64,000 nucleotides of DNA, taken from assembly GCA_964035545.1 (NCBI GenBank), contig OZ037768.1, forward strand, positions 605,501 through 669,500, written 5' to 3'. The DNA is from Bugula neritina (taxonomy: Eukaryota > Bryozoa > Gymnolaemata > Cheilostomatida > Bugulidae). Positions 25,604 to 35,467 of this stretch are shown here, in pieces; the first letter of the stretch is position 1, and each line of letters begins with the position of its first letter. A model generated the notes under the pieces. The model searched no databases. It saw only the letters and a list, made by a program, of their open reading frames with translations, and was not told the origin of the DNA. Position numbers and translations under genes: made by a program.

Positions 25604-28248
25604 ATGCTACGGAATATGTGTAGATGCATTTTTCAGCAAAGCCATGGTTCCATGCAGGTAATTGATAAAAGATAACTGCAACCTTTGAACCATCATTTTC
25701 ACTGAATTTGTATACTAATAATTACAAGTAATTATATGTATTGTAGTGTCCCAATGATGTGTGTAAACTTTAAACTAACTTTGAAAGGGTGGTATTAAAA
25801 GCATATTGTATTAATGGGAGACCTTTATTTGACCTTGGATATCTCCATGAACTGGCAGTAGACCAGTTTGACTTACTTTGCTATATTGATAGCAATGCTA
25901 GTCATACCATGTTCACGACATATACTACATAGTTTACAGTTTATCACTGACTTTCACAAGTAGCTTGATTGTTGTCAGTAGCAAACATTATTAGTGAGAA
26001 AGGAAACTTTTAAGTGACTTTAAATTTATCTTGTTTGTACTGAGCCTCAGTTGGTAGAAAATGTTTGTAAATTGATTTCAGGTGTTATTTTATGAATTTG
26101 CAGCAGCAAACAAAGATGGTTTACAGGTTCATGTGTTCACAAGCGACTACCAGCGTTGAGCTTCATGTAGAGAAAGAGGGTCCTGGTGGTTATTATAAGG
26201 AACTCAACAAAAGCTTAAGTTCCAAGAGTCTGACCAAAGTGCGAGACGTAGTAGAAAGCAGACTGCACCACCCCGCAGCTTCTACTTTGGCTGATCTAGT
26301 TCAGTTCTCTCCTGATCTACAGAGACTTGTAGCCTTAGGCGTCTCATTCACAGAAGTAGAGAAGTATGAGGGAGCTCCCGACTTGCTTGCAAGTTTGTCT
26401 TATTTCCCGCATATTAATGGTGAGTTATTAGACTGGGTATTTACCATCTAGATGAATATAAATGACTGATATTATTCGAACCATTGGGAACTATTTGCTT
26501 ACTCTGAAATCTAAATGCTATTTGACTTCCTCGTCACTTTCTTCATTGTAACTTGCAGTTCATCATTACTGAAATTTATATTTTCATATTCACCATAACT
26601 AGATTGTGGAAAAATTAATCGCATAATAATAATAATGATATCTTATTATATTGAATTATACCATAATAGATGATCAACTAGCCATTTATTGTAGATATGG
26701 TTAACCTCCTTCACAGTATGGGCATTGAAGACGTCGCCTCAGTTATCAACAGATGCCCCTTTATCCTGGGGCAAGATGTTGAAACAATCAAGGAACGAGT
26801 TTTATATCTGAGTGCAAAAAAGTTTAAGCGAAATCAAATCTCTGAAATTGTTTGTCGGTGTCCGTGGTGGCTTCTGGAGGAAATCTCAGAGATTGATGCG
26901 AGATTGGGAGCGATTCAAGTAGTCTTTAAGTTAAAAGGTATGAAAAACTGTCAAATGTTTTGATTTTAAAAATTTCTATTAAGCACAACATAGGCTTGAA
27001 TTATCTTACATGGAATATTTCTAAGAATGCTCTAGAGTGGTATTAGATGTTTATTTAAGCCTAATTTCCGAGATTTGTATGTTTAGGTCAAGTAACTGTG
27101 CAGTTCCTGTACTGGATTTGTTATGTTGCAATTAGCTATTCATTCTCTCTTCTTTTATATGTCAGCAAAAGATTTAAGGACAATGACTACAAAATCACCT
27201 AGAGTTATACTATCAGATATTATTAGATTAAAGGTAAGTGTACTTGGAGTTATTCTCTCGGATATTATTAAATTAAAGGTGTGTCTTGAGTCATGCTGCA
27301 TTTTGAAACCAACTGTGGTTACTTTAGAGTTTTCTTTTATATAATTTAGCAAAATTTAGACATGAAAATTTTAGATGTTCATTCAGTAGGTTTCCAACAA
27401 ATAAAAATAAAAATATGAAAGAAGATAAATATAAAAATATAAATATAAATAAAAATCAAACCAAATATTCTCAGTTGGAAGAATATGTTAATCATATTAT
27501 TGGTCAAATGAAATTGGTTCTGCTGATTTAATCACTCAACTGCTCTATGAATGTATATTGAAATGACGTAATAAAATTATCAAATTGTAGGAATTTGCAT
27601 TTACAATGAGGAAAGTTTATTCTCTGTCACCCAAGCAGCTATCTTGTATGGTAACAAACGCTCCATCAGTGTCCATCACATGTAAGTGTTGTAAATCATA
27701 TCTCATGCAATCTTTTACCATCATATTTTATATTCGGTTATATTTCTATTGAAAATATTCCAACTGCAAATATAATTTGCAATACTTTGGTATTTTTTAA
27801 GACATTTTCCATATCTTCACTTATTTGAAATAGCAAAAACTTGGTCCTCAGAATATTCTTGATATCAGCTCTATTGCCTACATATTCTAAAGACCATCGT
27901 CAGAGCCAACGGACAGATAATCGAATTTTAAATATCTGACTTTTCAAGTTATTGAACATTTTTGTTGTAGCAAGAACGAGTCTGAAAAGACGACTGGCTT
28001 TTCTTCTAGACACTATGGAAATATCTATGGAGCAGATTATCGCTTGGCCGAGCGTGTTGCGTAATAGAGAGAGGAGAATAGAAGAGCGGCATAAGTTACT
28101 GAAGCATCTCGGTCTAGCAGAATATGATGCTACAAAGCCGGGATACGTCTCACTGCAGAGACTAGTGTCGGGAAAGACGGATGCGTTCTGCTCTGAAATA
28201 GCTCACGTATCTGAGCAGCAGTATTTTGATTTTATAAAAACACTTTGA
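25604..28248 (+). CDS. MTERF3: Mitochondrial transcription termination factor family (MTERF3-like)
   Basis: MTERF-fold proteins act in mitochondria; MTERF3 is linked to mtDNA transcription control and ribosome assembly. Six exons keep phase: 25604-25657, 26104-26419, 26695-26937, 27166-27233, 27591-27681, 27971-28248, giving 349 residues. The first exon is short and basic with Phe and Cys (MLRNMCRCIFQQSHGSMQ), as expected of a targeting peptide. An internal ATG at 26092 is less likely because it lies within the intron I infer. Tandem MTERF helices start near residue 120: MGIEDVASVINRCPFIL, IVCRCPWWL, MTTKSPRVILSD, QLSCMVTNAPSV, IIAWPSVL. The end matches the MTERF3 type: a LLKHLGLAEYDATKPGYVSL block followed by FDFIKTL. 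A polyadenylation signal lies 68 bp after the stop. Confidence 0.9.
27201..27283 (+). repeat. Two-copy duplication of MTERF3-like exon 4 end plus donor
   Basis: The exon end at 27201-27233 (encoding RVILSDIIRLK, then GTAAGT) is repeated with changes about 50 bp later, ending 27278 (encoding GVILSDIIKLK, then GTGTGT). The copy keeps an open frame and a usable-looking donor. Confidence 0.85.
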
Positions 28249-28315
28249 ATACATGTTTCGTTTGTTTTATAATCTTATTATTTTTGACGCATTCTATTTA
28301 ACACTGTGTATTTTT

Positions 28316-28321
28316 AATAAA
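28316..28321 (+). promoter_or_regulatory. Polyadenylation signal AATAAA (MTERF3-like)
   Basis: Canonical AATAAA 68 bp after the stop codon. Confidence 0.7.
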
Positions 28322-28728
28322 TAAATAATCGATAAGTGAAATTATTAAATAGAGTATATTTACAGAAATGAATGAGAAATTTACACAGTTTTAAAAACAA
28401 AAGCTAAGCAATTTTCTGAAAGCTCATCCAAACTCTTCCCTGAATTCCAGTAACATCTAAAATAAAAAGGATTGCACTGACTGAAGTGAAGAATTTTCAA
28501 ACACTGCAATAATTCAAACGGATATCTTAATATAAAAACCACAATTTTTACATGTGAAAAATGAAATAAAAGTCATCTTTCAGGTTGTAGAACATAATTG
28601 CTTTTAATAATAGATAATAATTGTAATTATTTCAACTTGTTGTCAATACAAATTGTCTGAACAATCAAGTTGATATTTACACAAGATTTACTACTACTAG
28701 TACAGTAGCTGAAAACCTACTTCACTTG

Positions 28729-29508
28729 TTAGGCTATAGCTGCGGGGTTCGCTTGCTCTGCTGCGAAGAGTCGGATACCAATAACTGATGCTGTAAACAT
28801 GGCAATACTTTTCACCCAAGCCCTAGAAACACAACAACGAATACACATAACCACTCCTCATTACACTGTGTTATTCAATGGCCACATTGGTCATTGACGA
28901 AATGAGAAAAAATTTCTATTAGTATTAGTATTAAACTCTTATTCATTATTGTTAGAGGAAGATTTAATGTTTAACAGTGACAGTTAGATTCTTGACCAAG
29001 TCTAATCAGTAGAGTAATCATAGTTAAGAATCAGTAAAACTATAGGTGTCAAGTATTACATTTACTCAAGTATTAACTACTACTACTACTAGTACTAATT
29101 AGTAATTACTACTTTAACTTAGTAATACTAATACTTTACTAATAGTATTACTATTACTATTAATAATTACTATAAGTATTACTATTACTATTAGTATTAC
29201 TATTAGTATTACTATTAGTATTAGTATTAGTTTTAGTATTGGATTACTTCATGATTCATCATGATCACCACCAATAATATAAATATTATGATATTATCAT
29301 ATTCATATCAATATCAATATGAGTAGTATTACTCTATTAGTATAACTATAACTAATACTATAAGATTAAGTATAACTATAAGTATAAGTCATTAAGTGTA
29401 TCATAGAATTACTATTAGATGATATCTAACAACTTACCATCTATGGTTATCAGTGTATAAAGATTTCACAAACGACACCGAAGTCTTTATCTTGCTTGGC
29501 TCCGCCAT
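28729..29508 (-). CDS. 54-residue single-helix protein, Tom6-like
   Basis: Two exons (29508-29438 and 28822-28729) join at a TGG codon with GTAAGT donor and TTTCTAG acceptor, giving a 54-residue protein starting MAEPSKIKTSVSFVKSLYTD. A basic N-terminal part is followed by a hydrophobic helix (about residues 26-45, SIAMFTASVIGIRLFAAE). The pattern of a TD..R segment, then a hydrophobic helix ending in R-L, resembles TOMM6, a small outer-membrane subunit of the mitochondrial import pore. The overlap is short, so the name is tentative; another single-pass mitochondrial microprotein is possible. It starts 775 bp from the arrestin-like gene on the opposite strand. Confidence 0.55.
29080..29240. 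repeat. ACTATTAGTATT low-complexity tract
   Basis: Interspersed TACTATTAGTATTACTATTAG runs inside the intron of the Tom6-like gene. Confidence 0.8.
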
Positions 29509-30282
29509 TACCTTAAATTGTTGAAAATATTCAGATAACTATTGTGAGAAATTATAACTATTACTCCTTTGATTAAAATATTTGCTGAAACTACAAGTGA
29601 AAGCACTGGCTTTATCGGATATCAACTGAAAAAAAGAAATATTTGTTCAGCTAAGGTTACCAAAAATCTTCAAAGATGTCTTCAAAGAATTTACGTGTCG
29701 ACATACTGTAGCTTAAGCATGTAATATGCACCCAAACTACTGTTTTGGCTAACAAGATTGAAATGACAACTCCGATAAAAAGAAACCTAACTTGTCGAAA
29801 AAATAATTACAGTTTACATACATAAGTCTCATGTATAACGAATAACAAAATCAATATACTCCCAGAATTTCGATAATAACTCTTAGTTTGATTATAATTT
29901 ATAATTGTATCTGAACTTAAGAAATACACAATCGCATGCACGACCATAGGTTTTTTTATTAAATATCAGCTGCAGCTCATAATTAACTTAAGATAAATAT
30001 ATAGAGCCAAAATGTTATGAATTGCACGAATATTACATATATTACATACATGCACTGTGTACTACTTACAAACTTTGCTACACTTACACATTTATTTAGT
30101 GGATACTGCAAGTTATCAATGTAAAGCTGATTAACATGGCAGACATAATGAGCAACAATAACTTTTTGTGAGACAACAATCCTTAGTTCAACATCCCTTC
30201 ACGTCACGCAGCAGACAGCCCTTTGTTATTCACAAATCTCTAAACTTCAACTGCTTTAAAAAGTGAGCCACTAATCCCCAGC
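29509..30282. promoter_or_regulatory. Candidate bidirectional promoter region
   Basis: 774 bp between two divergent start codons (Tom6-like on minus, arrestin-domain on plus). No clear TATA box or defined motif was identified; only the geometry supports the call. Confidence 0.3.
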
Positions 30283-33200
30283 ATGCTGTCTGCAGAAAAT
30301 GCTTCTCACAAAGAAAATAAACGGCAGCAAAAAGCATACAGTGAGAGAATTCGACACAGCTTGACTCACGCTGCCACTGAATCACCCTGGTTTTCCGATG
30401 CCAACCCTTCCCAGGATTCTCTGAGAAGGAGACAAACTGTGGGCAGCTCTAAGCGACTGTCCCAAGACGGTGCAACCATGCGCCGTAACAGCGCCGGACC
30501 GACTGGGGCCAACAAATCCGCTCTCAAACACATCAAGAAGTTTGAGATAATTTTGAGCCGGAGGTCAAAGGTGAGCGAACTTTGCACCAACCAATATCTA
30601 ATAGACACCAACTCTCTGTGTATTTAAGTATATTATGTATACTTTAATATGTGCTTGTTTATGCAGCGTGTATATATATTAGAATAGTTCATAGTTTTAC
30701 CTACAAGTAATAGTCTGAGTATTGTCACTTTATAGTCTGAGTATTATCACTTTGTAGCCTGATGAGGTTCAGGAAGCATTGGTTCAGTTCAGAAGAGCGT
30801 CTATAAATTCGATAAAGCAGGGTTTGCAAAGCCCCTCAATCAAAGAATATGTTGATTTGGGCTCTGAGGCTTATGAACCTGGTAAGACAAACCAATCAGA
30901 ATAAATACATTTTGATTTTCTAGAATTTGCTAAAAGAATACCTTCAATATAATACTTGAATTTGTAGCATGGGCTGTTTTATTGAGCATTTCTGATAAAA
31001 ATGTGTGATTATTTAATAAATTTATCTGAATTCATTTTATAATAAAAGATATTTTGTAAATAACTCAGGTTAATAATATGTCTAATATAATCTTCTAACT
31101 ACTAGCTGCTTCACCTGTCCCCATCCTCTACTGTATAACTAAAACTGGAAAATCCAATACCTAATAACTAAAAAACTGATGTTCAGATGGTGTTTAGATG
31201 CTGTCAACTGCTGGGTTGTTGAGCCCCAGACCAACCCCTGGAAATCATGAGTTATAGGTTCCCTTTTTGTTTTGATTTTCTATATGCTATACTTTACTAA
31301 TTAAGTATAGTACATAGTATATATTCATATGGTTATAGCTGAATATAATTTAGAGTGTACAATAATAATAGCACATCATATATTCACAAACTTCACTTGC
31401 TTGTTGCATCATCAGGTGAAAGTGTAGCAGGCAACATCAGTTTAGTGCTTTCTAACCCACTTCCTGTGAAGAATATCTCTATTAGACTGAGAGGAACATA
31501 CATAGTAGCTTTTGAGCAGAGAACTGAAGGTACGGTGCGTCATCACAATGCGAGGGTAATAAGCATTGAACTATAGCTATGATGTAACAAGTAAAAAATC
31601 TGTTTATTATACGCAGCTGAAGTTTAGTTTATAGAAGCTTCAGTTTTTTCTTGTTAAAAGTATAACAACGGTGTATAATTATAGTAGTGTGGAGTCACTC
31701 AGTAACACTACCAGCAATTATACCCATTCTATATAGTTGTATCACTATGAATGTTGTTTATTAGCATTATGTATTTTTACAGGGGAGAGTACTACCAAAA
31801 CTGAGCAGGTTATATTCTTACAGGCAGAAGCTACTCTCCCTGTTGACACTCAGTTCCTTGATCCCGGAGTGTATAACTATGCCTTTAAATTCAAGTTACC
31901 TTTAAACATTCCAGGTATTGGCTGTTCCATGTAATAACTGTAGTAGATGTACTAGTGTTGCATACGAATAGAGAATGTCGTATGCTAGTATACACAATAT
32001 ACTGCAACACTGCTAATCTGTGTGTCCAGGTACGATGTTCTTTGAGAAGTTCCAGAACGTATACGAAGGAGCGTCTGTTGTGTACAGTATAGAGGCCGTC
32101 ATGAACATAGAATCAGAGACAAACGGATTCTATAACTCACCCATAGCGAAAGAAATCGTTGAGGTTATCAGACGATACCCTGAGCATGTAGAGAAGGGGT
32201 ACCAGAAAGCCTGCAGTATTGACAAGGTTGTTATTTCTTTATTTGTGTGAATTGTTGTAAATTATTTTATATTAACCATTTATAATTAGACAAAGCGATT
32301 AAAGAAGGTTGTCCAGTTACATGTAAAAAAGTATTCATCTCATTTGTGAAGTATTTATATCCTTAAGCAAATGACTGTTATAAGGAACTTTTTATTGGTC
32401 AATACAAAGACGCAAGTTCCAAGCATGAGATTAATAAAATTAATATTCGAAATTTGAATCCAAGATCTAACTCTTACTGTAAGACAGAAACTCTAACTGC
32501 TAGACCATAGCTGCTTCTTAGTTGATAAATAAAACTGGATTGATTGTGCTTTCATTGCCAGTTATATCACATTGCTAATATATTTGGAGTTATGTTCCTA
32601 TAATATTTATTAGGAGTTATGTGCACATATTATCTATTAGGAGTTATGTTCCCATAATATTTATTTTGGGTATCGTGTCTTCAGACAAGCAATCTCAGAG
32701 TATGCTGTTACAATCTTGGGTCGATATCTCTGAGAGTGGAGTTGAGTAAGCTGATTTATACAGAAGGGGAAACTCTGCTAGTGAACCTAAGGCTATCTAA
32801 TAACAGTAAACTCAAAGTGAGACAAATAGACATAGCCTTGGTTCAACACAGTGTATTCAAAAGTAAAACTCTACGTGAGGTGAGCCACCCCTATATAAGT
32901 AATAATATATTAAAGGTCAGAATGGTCAACCATAAAAATATGCATTTACAGATCTCAAATTTTTCTAGTGCTATATCGAGGCTAAACATCTGTTTCCTTT
33001 GAATAAATAGATGACTCTTTATTAATATGTTATATGCACCAGAATTGATTCTGTTTAGCACCTAACAAGCTCGTTTTCTGTTTGTTTTTGTACTATACTG
33101 TTGGTGTAGAATGTAGATATTTCCACAGTTAGTACTCTACGGAGGGATAACTCCAAAGAATAAGCGCATTTAGTCATTTAATTTCCCTACTAAGCGACAA

Positions 33201-34333
33201 ACAAGTCACATCACGTGACACTATGTTGCAGGACATACTGAAAGCTAGAACTAGTCTGCTTGTACATCACATGTCATTGAACAACTTTGGATATGGAGAA
33301 ATAGATAACAAAATAGCCTTAAATCTCCCTGATGAAATGCAAACCAGTACAATGCCCTATATACTCCCACCCACTAGCTTTATGAGTTTCCATTTCTCAA
33401 ATGATGCAGATACAAATGTAAGCACATCACACTTACTGTAGGAATAATTTAGTACATACTCTAAATAATGTAAAGAAACTCTTTCTCAGTAAATACAAAC
33501 TGACATATACTTTAGAAATTAAAGCTATCGTATACCATGGCATGCACTTCCTAAAGCTCTTTTTTACCTGTAACTAATGTAAGCTTTTTAAGTGCTGGTT
33601 AGGCTGTATGTTTCTAAACAGTTCTCATGTATGCAGACTATGCACTATCCAAGGCTGAACTATTAACTACTACTCCTGGCCAACAGGCTATAAAGTAAGC
33701 ACGGTGCAGGGTATCAACTGTTTAATGTTTTACACCAGGCTGCCCGGGGAAACCCAAGCACCAAGGGAAACCCAAGCACCAAGGGAAACCCAAACACCAA
33801 GGGAAACCCAAACACCAAGGGAAACCCAAACACCAAGGGAAATCCCAAGTTGAAGAAAATTGAAACAGGAAACGAGGGAGAAGACACAACTTTCCTTGTT
33901 TTAGATGCAAATTATCATACTTTGTACGACATAGCATATTACTTACATGTAAGTTACTCACATTATATAATATAGTGTATATTACTTACATGTAAGTTAC
34001 TCACATTATATAATATAGTGTATATTACTTACAGGTAAGTTACCATAACCTTGTATATAATATAGTGTATATTACTTACATGTAAGTTACTATTACCAGA
34101 TCAGAGTTAGAACATCAATGGACTGGTTCAACATGAAAGGACCAGAGATACGATTTCCAATCACCATTGAAGGACGACACAAAGCTAAAGACGCAAAGGA
34201 TGCCGAGAACGAGGGTGAAAAAGGGGCCAATGATGGTGAAAATGAGGCTAATGCTGATGAAAGCACAAAACCCGAAGATATAGGAGTAGAAGTAGCTGAT
34301 GAACTCGAAGAGATCAATTCTCCTGCTAGCTGA
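30283..34333 (+). CDS. Arrestin-domain protein (alpha-arrestin/ARRDC-like)
   Basis: Two-lobed arrestin-fold protein, probably a cytosolic trafficking adaptor by family analogy. Nine exons keep phase: 30283-30570, 30758-30881, 31416-31529, 31783-31914, 32030-32226, 32685-32879, 33232-33417, 33739-33948, 34100-34333, giving 559 residues. A basic Ser-rich tail (residues 1-85) precedes the N-lobe. Arrestin landmarks are YEPGESVAGNISLVLSNPL, IRLRGTY, FLDPGVYNYAFKFKLP, the VVYSIEAVM strand, then the C-lobe with YTEGETLLVNLRLSNNS and ending FPITIEG. Between strands of the C-lobe, exon 8 carries a short coding repeat (GNPSTK units). The last ~50 residues are acidic and Lys/Glu-rich. No PPxY motif was noticed. 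The exon 5 donor is GTTGTT, the weakest in the model. Which arrestin subfamily it belongs to is not resolved. Confidence 0.85.
32447..32517 (-). repeat. tRNA-like relic / SINE head in arrestin intron 5
   Basis: On the minus strand TGGTCTAGCAGTTAGAG resembles a tRNA A box and GGATTCAAATT a B box, spaced as in a tRNA. The stems do not pair well, so it is a decayed tRNA-derived element rather than a functional tRNA. Confidence 0.45.
33739..33848 (+). repeat. 15-bp coding minisatellite in arrestin exon 8, 7 units
   Basis: About seven units of AAGGGAAACCCAAGCACC-type sequence (15-18 bp, GGAAACCC core) stay in frame and encode GNPSTK/GNPNTK repeats at about residues 415-447. This is the only repeat in the window that the gene model places inside coding sequence. 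Confidence 0.8.
33941..34091 (+). repeat. 43-47 bp repeat of the arrestin exon 8 donor
   Basis: ACTTACATGTAAGTTACTCA, which is the exon 8 end plus its GTAAGT donor, recurs at 33984, 34027 (as ACAG|GTAAGT) and 34074. Four donor-bearing copies run up to the exon 9 acceptor at 34099. Confidence 0.9.
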
Positions 34334-35091
34334 GACATACTAACCAATTACAAGTTTGGAGTTATTGCCCATGACTGCTAGCTGCTGTAGCTCTATGGTG
34401 TAAATACACATGACTCTTTTGAGATTTGACATATCACAACTTTGAATCAGCAATCTGCAGTGATAACTTGATTCCGCCACTAATAGCTGTTAACATTTGG
34501 GCGAGAGTCAAGTGTTAGTCATGTGACCCATAATGCATCAGCTAATTTGTAAATACCTTTTCTTGTAGTATAAATACATATTTATTATTATAGACATCCT
34601 GTACTAAAATGTATAACAACTGAATTGTATTGCAGTGACTATTTCTTAAACTAAAAACTTTACGCCATAGTTATTTTTACAAAGATAACCGCATGTTTTC
34701 AATTTGGTCTAATCACACATCTCCAACTATCTCTACACTTAGCTCTATTTTACCAGCTATCTATCTGTCAAAAAATGACGCAGATAAACAATTTTGAAAA
34801 AAAGCATTTTTCTATGAATCATGAGGTCACCAGCCAGACAACACTCGTAGCGGAGTCACCAGCTACAGTCTTAGAGTAGGGGACGCTGTGAGGAGACTCC
34901 ACACTTTCATAGGAACTGAACTGTGATCAGTAGAGTATGTAACAACTCTCACCACGGTAACACAGCAAATACATGCCAATGAAATAGACAACAGTTACTT
35001 TGTGGACTATATTTAAATTAATAAATACATAAACATAAAGACAAAAACACACAGTGGAATGTGCAGGGAATGTACAACTATGTAGTATATT

Positions 35092-35240
35092 ATATGTAAG
35101 ATATACGACTAGTATATTATATGTAAGATATACGACTAGTATATTATATGTAAGATATACGACTAGTATATTATATGTAAGATATACGACTAGTATATGA
35201 TATGTAAGATATACGACTATTATATTATATGTAAGAGTAG
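35092..35240. repeat. 27-28 bp intergenic minisatellite
   Basis: Five units of TATTATATGTAAGATATACGACTAG between the two convergent genes. GTAAGA-like donors recur on the plus strand, but there is no exon nearby to copy from. Confidence 0.9.
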
Positions 35241-35350
35241 CAAAGTAAACCATGAAACACGCAGCTCACACTTGATGGGAAATCAGGGCCAGTAGTTTAA
35301 AATTTATAGAATCATTATATAAAACTGCATGTAAAATAGAAATAGACACG

Positions 35351-35356
35351 TTTATT
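35351..35356 (-). promoter_or_regulatory. Polyadenylation signal (GALNS)
   Basis: AATAAA on the minus strand, about 112 bp past the GALNS stop. Confidence 0.6.
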
Positions 35357-35467
35357 AATTATATAAAAGAATAAAAACTACTCCAAGAAATGTATTATGC
35401 CGTAAGAATATCAGTAGATGCGGACAAAAAGCTGAGCGGATCCGAAGGGAGTAATACAGTACCACAA

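Larger units (their letters stand above)
34334..35467. other. Convergent 3' flanks of arrestin-like gene and GALNS
   Basis: No gene is supported. It contains a 27-28 bp repeat (GTAAGATATACGACTAGTATATTATAT) at 35092-35240 and a minus-strand AATAAA at 35351-35356 for GALNS. Confidence 0.6.

Noticed and set aside
26092-26103. MTERF3-like translation start at 26092
   Set aside because: The ATG lies upstream of the acceptor TTTGCAG, and a first exon at 25604 with a targeting-type peptide joins in phase.
32447-32517. Functional tRNA gene
   Set aside because: Box-like motifs are present, but acceptor and anticodon stems do not pair.
33112-33160. Extra arrestin exon after GGTGTAG (NVDISTVSTLRRDN)
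   Set aside because: In phase with exon 6, but it reaches a stop with no GT donor, and exon 6 joins 33232 directly in phase.
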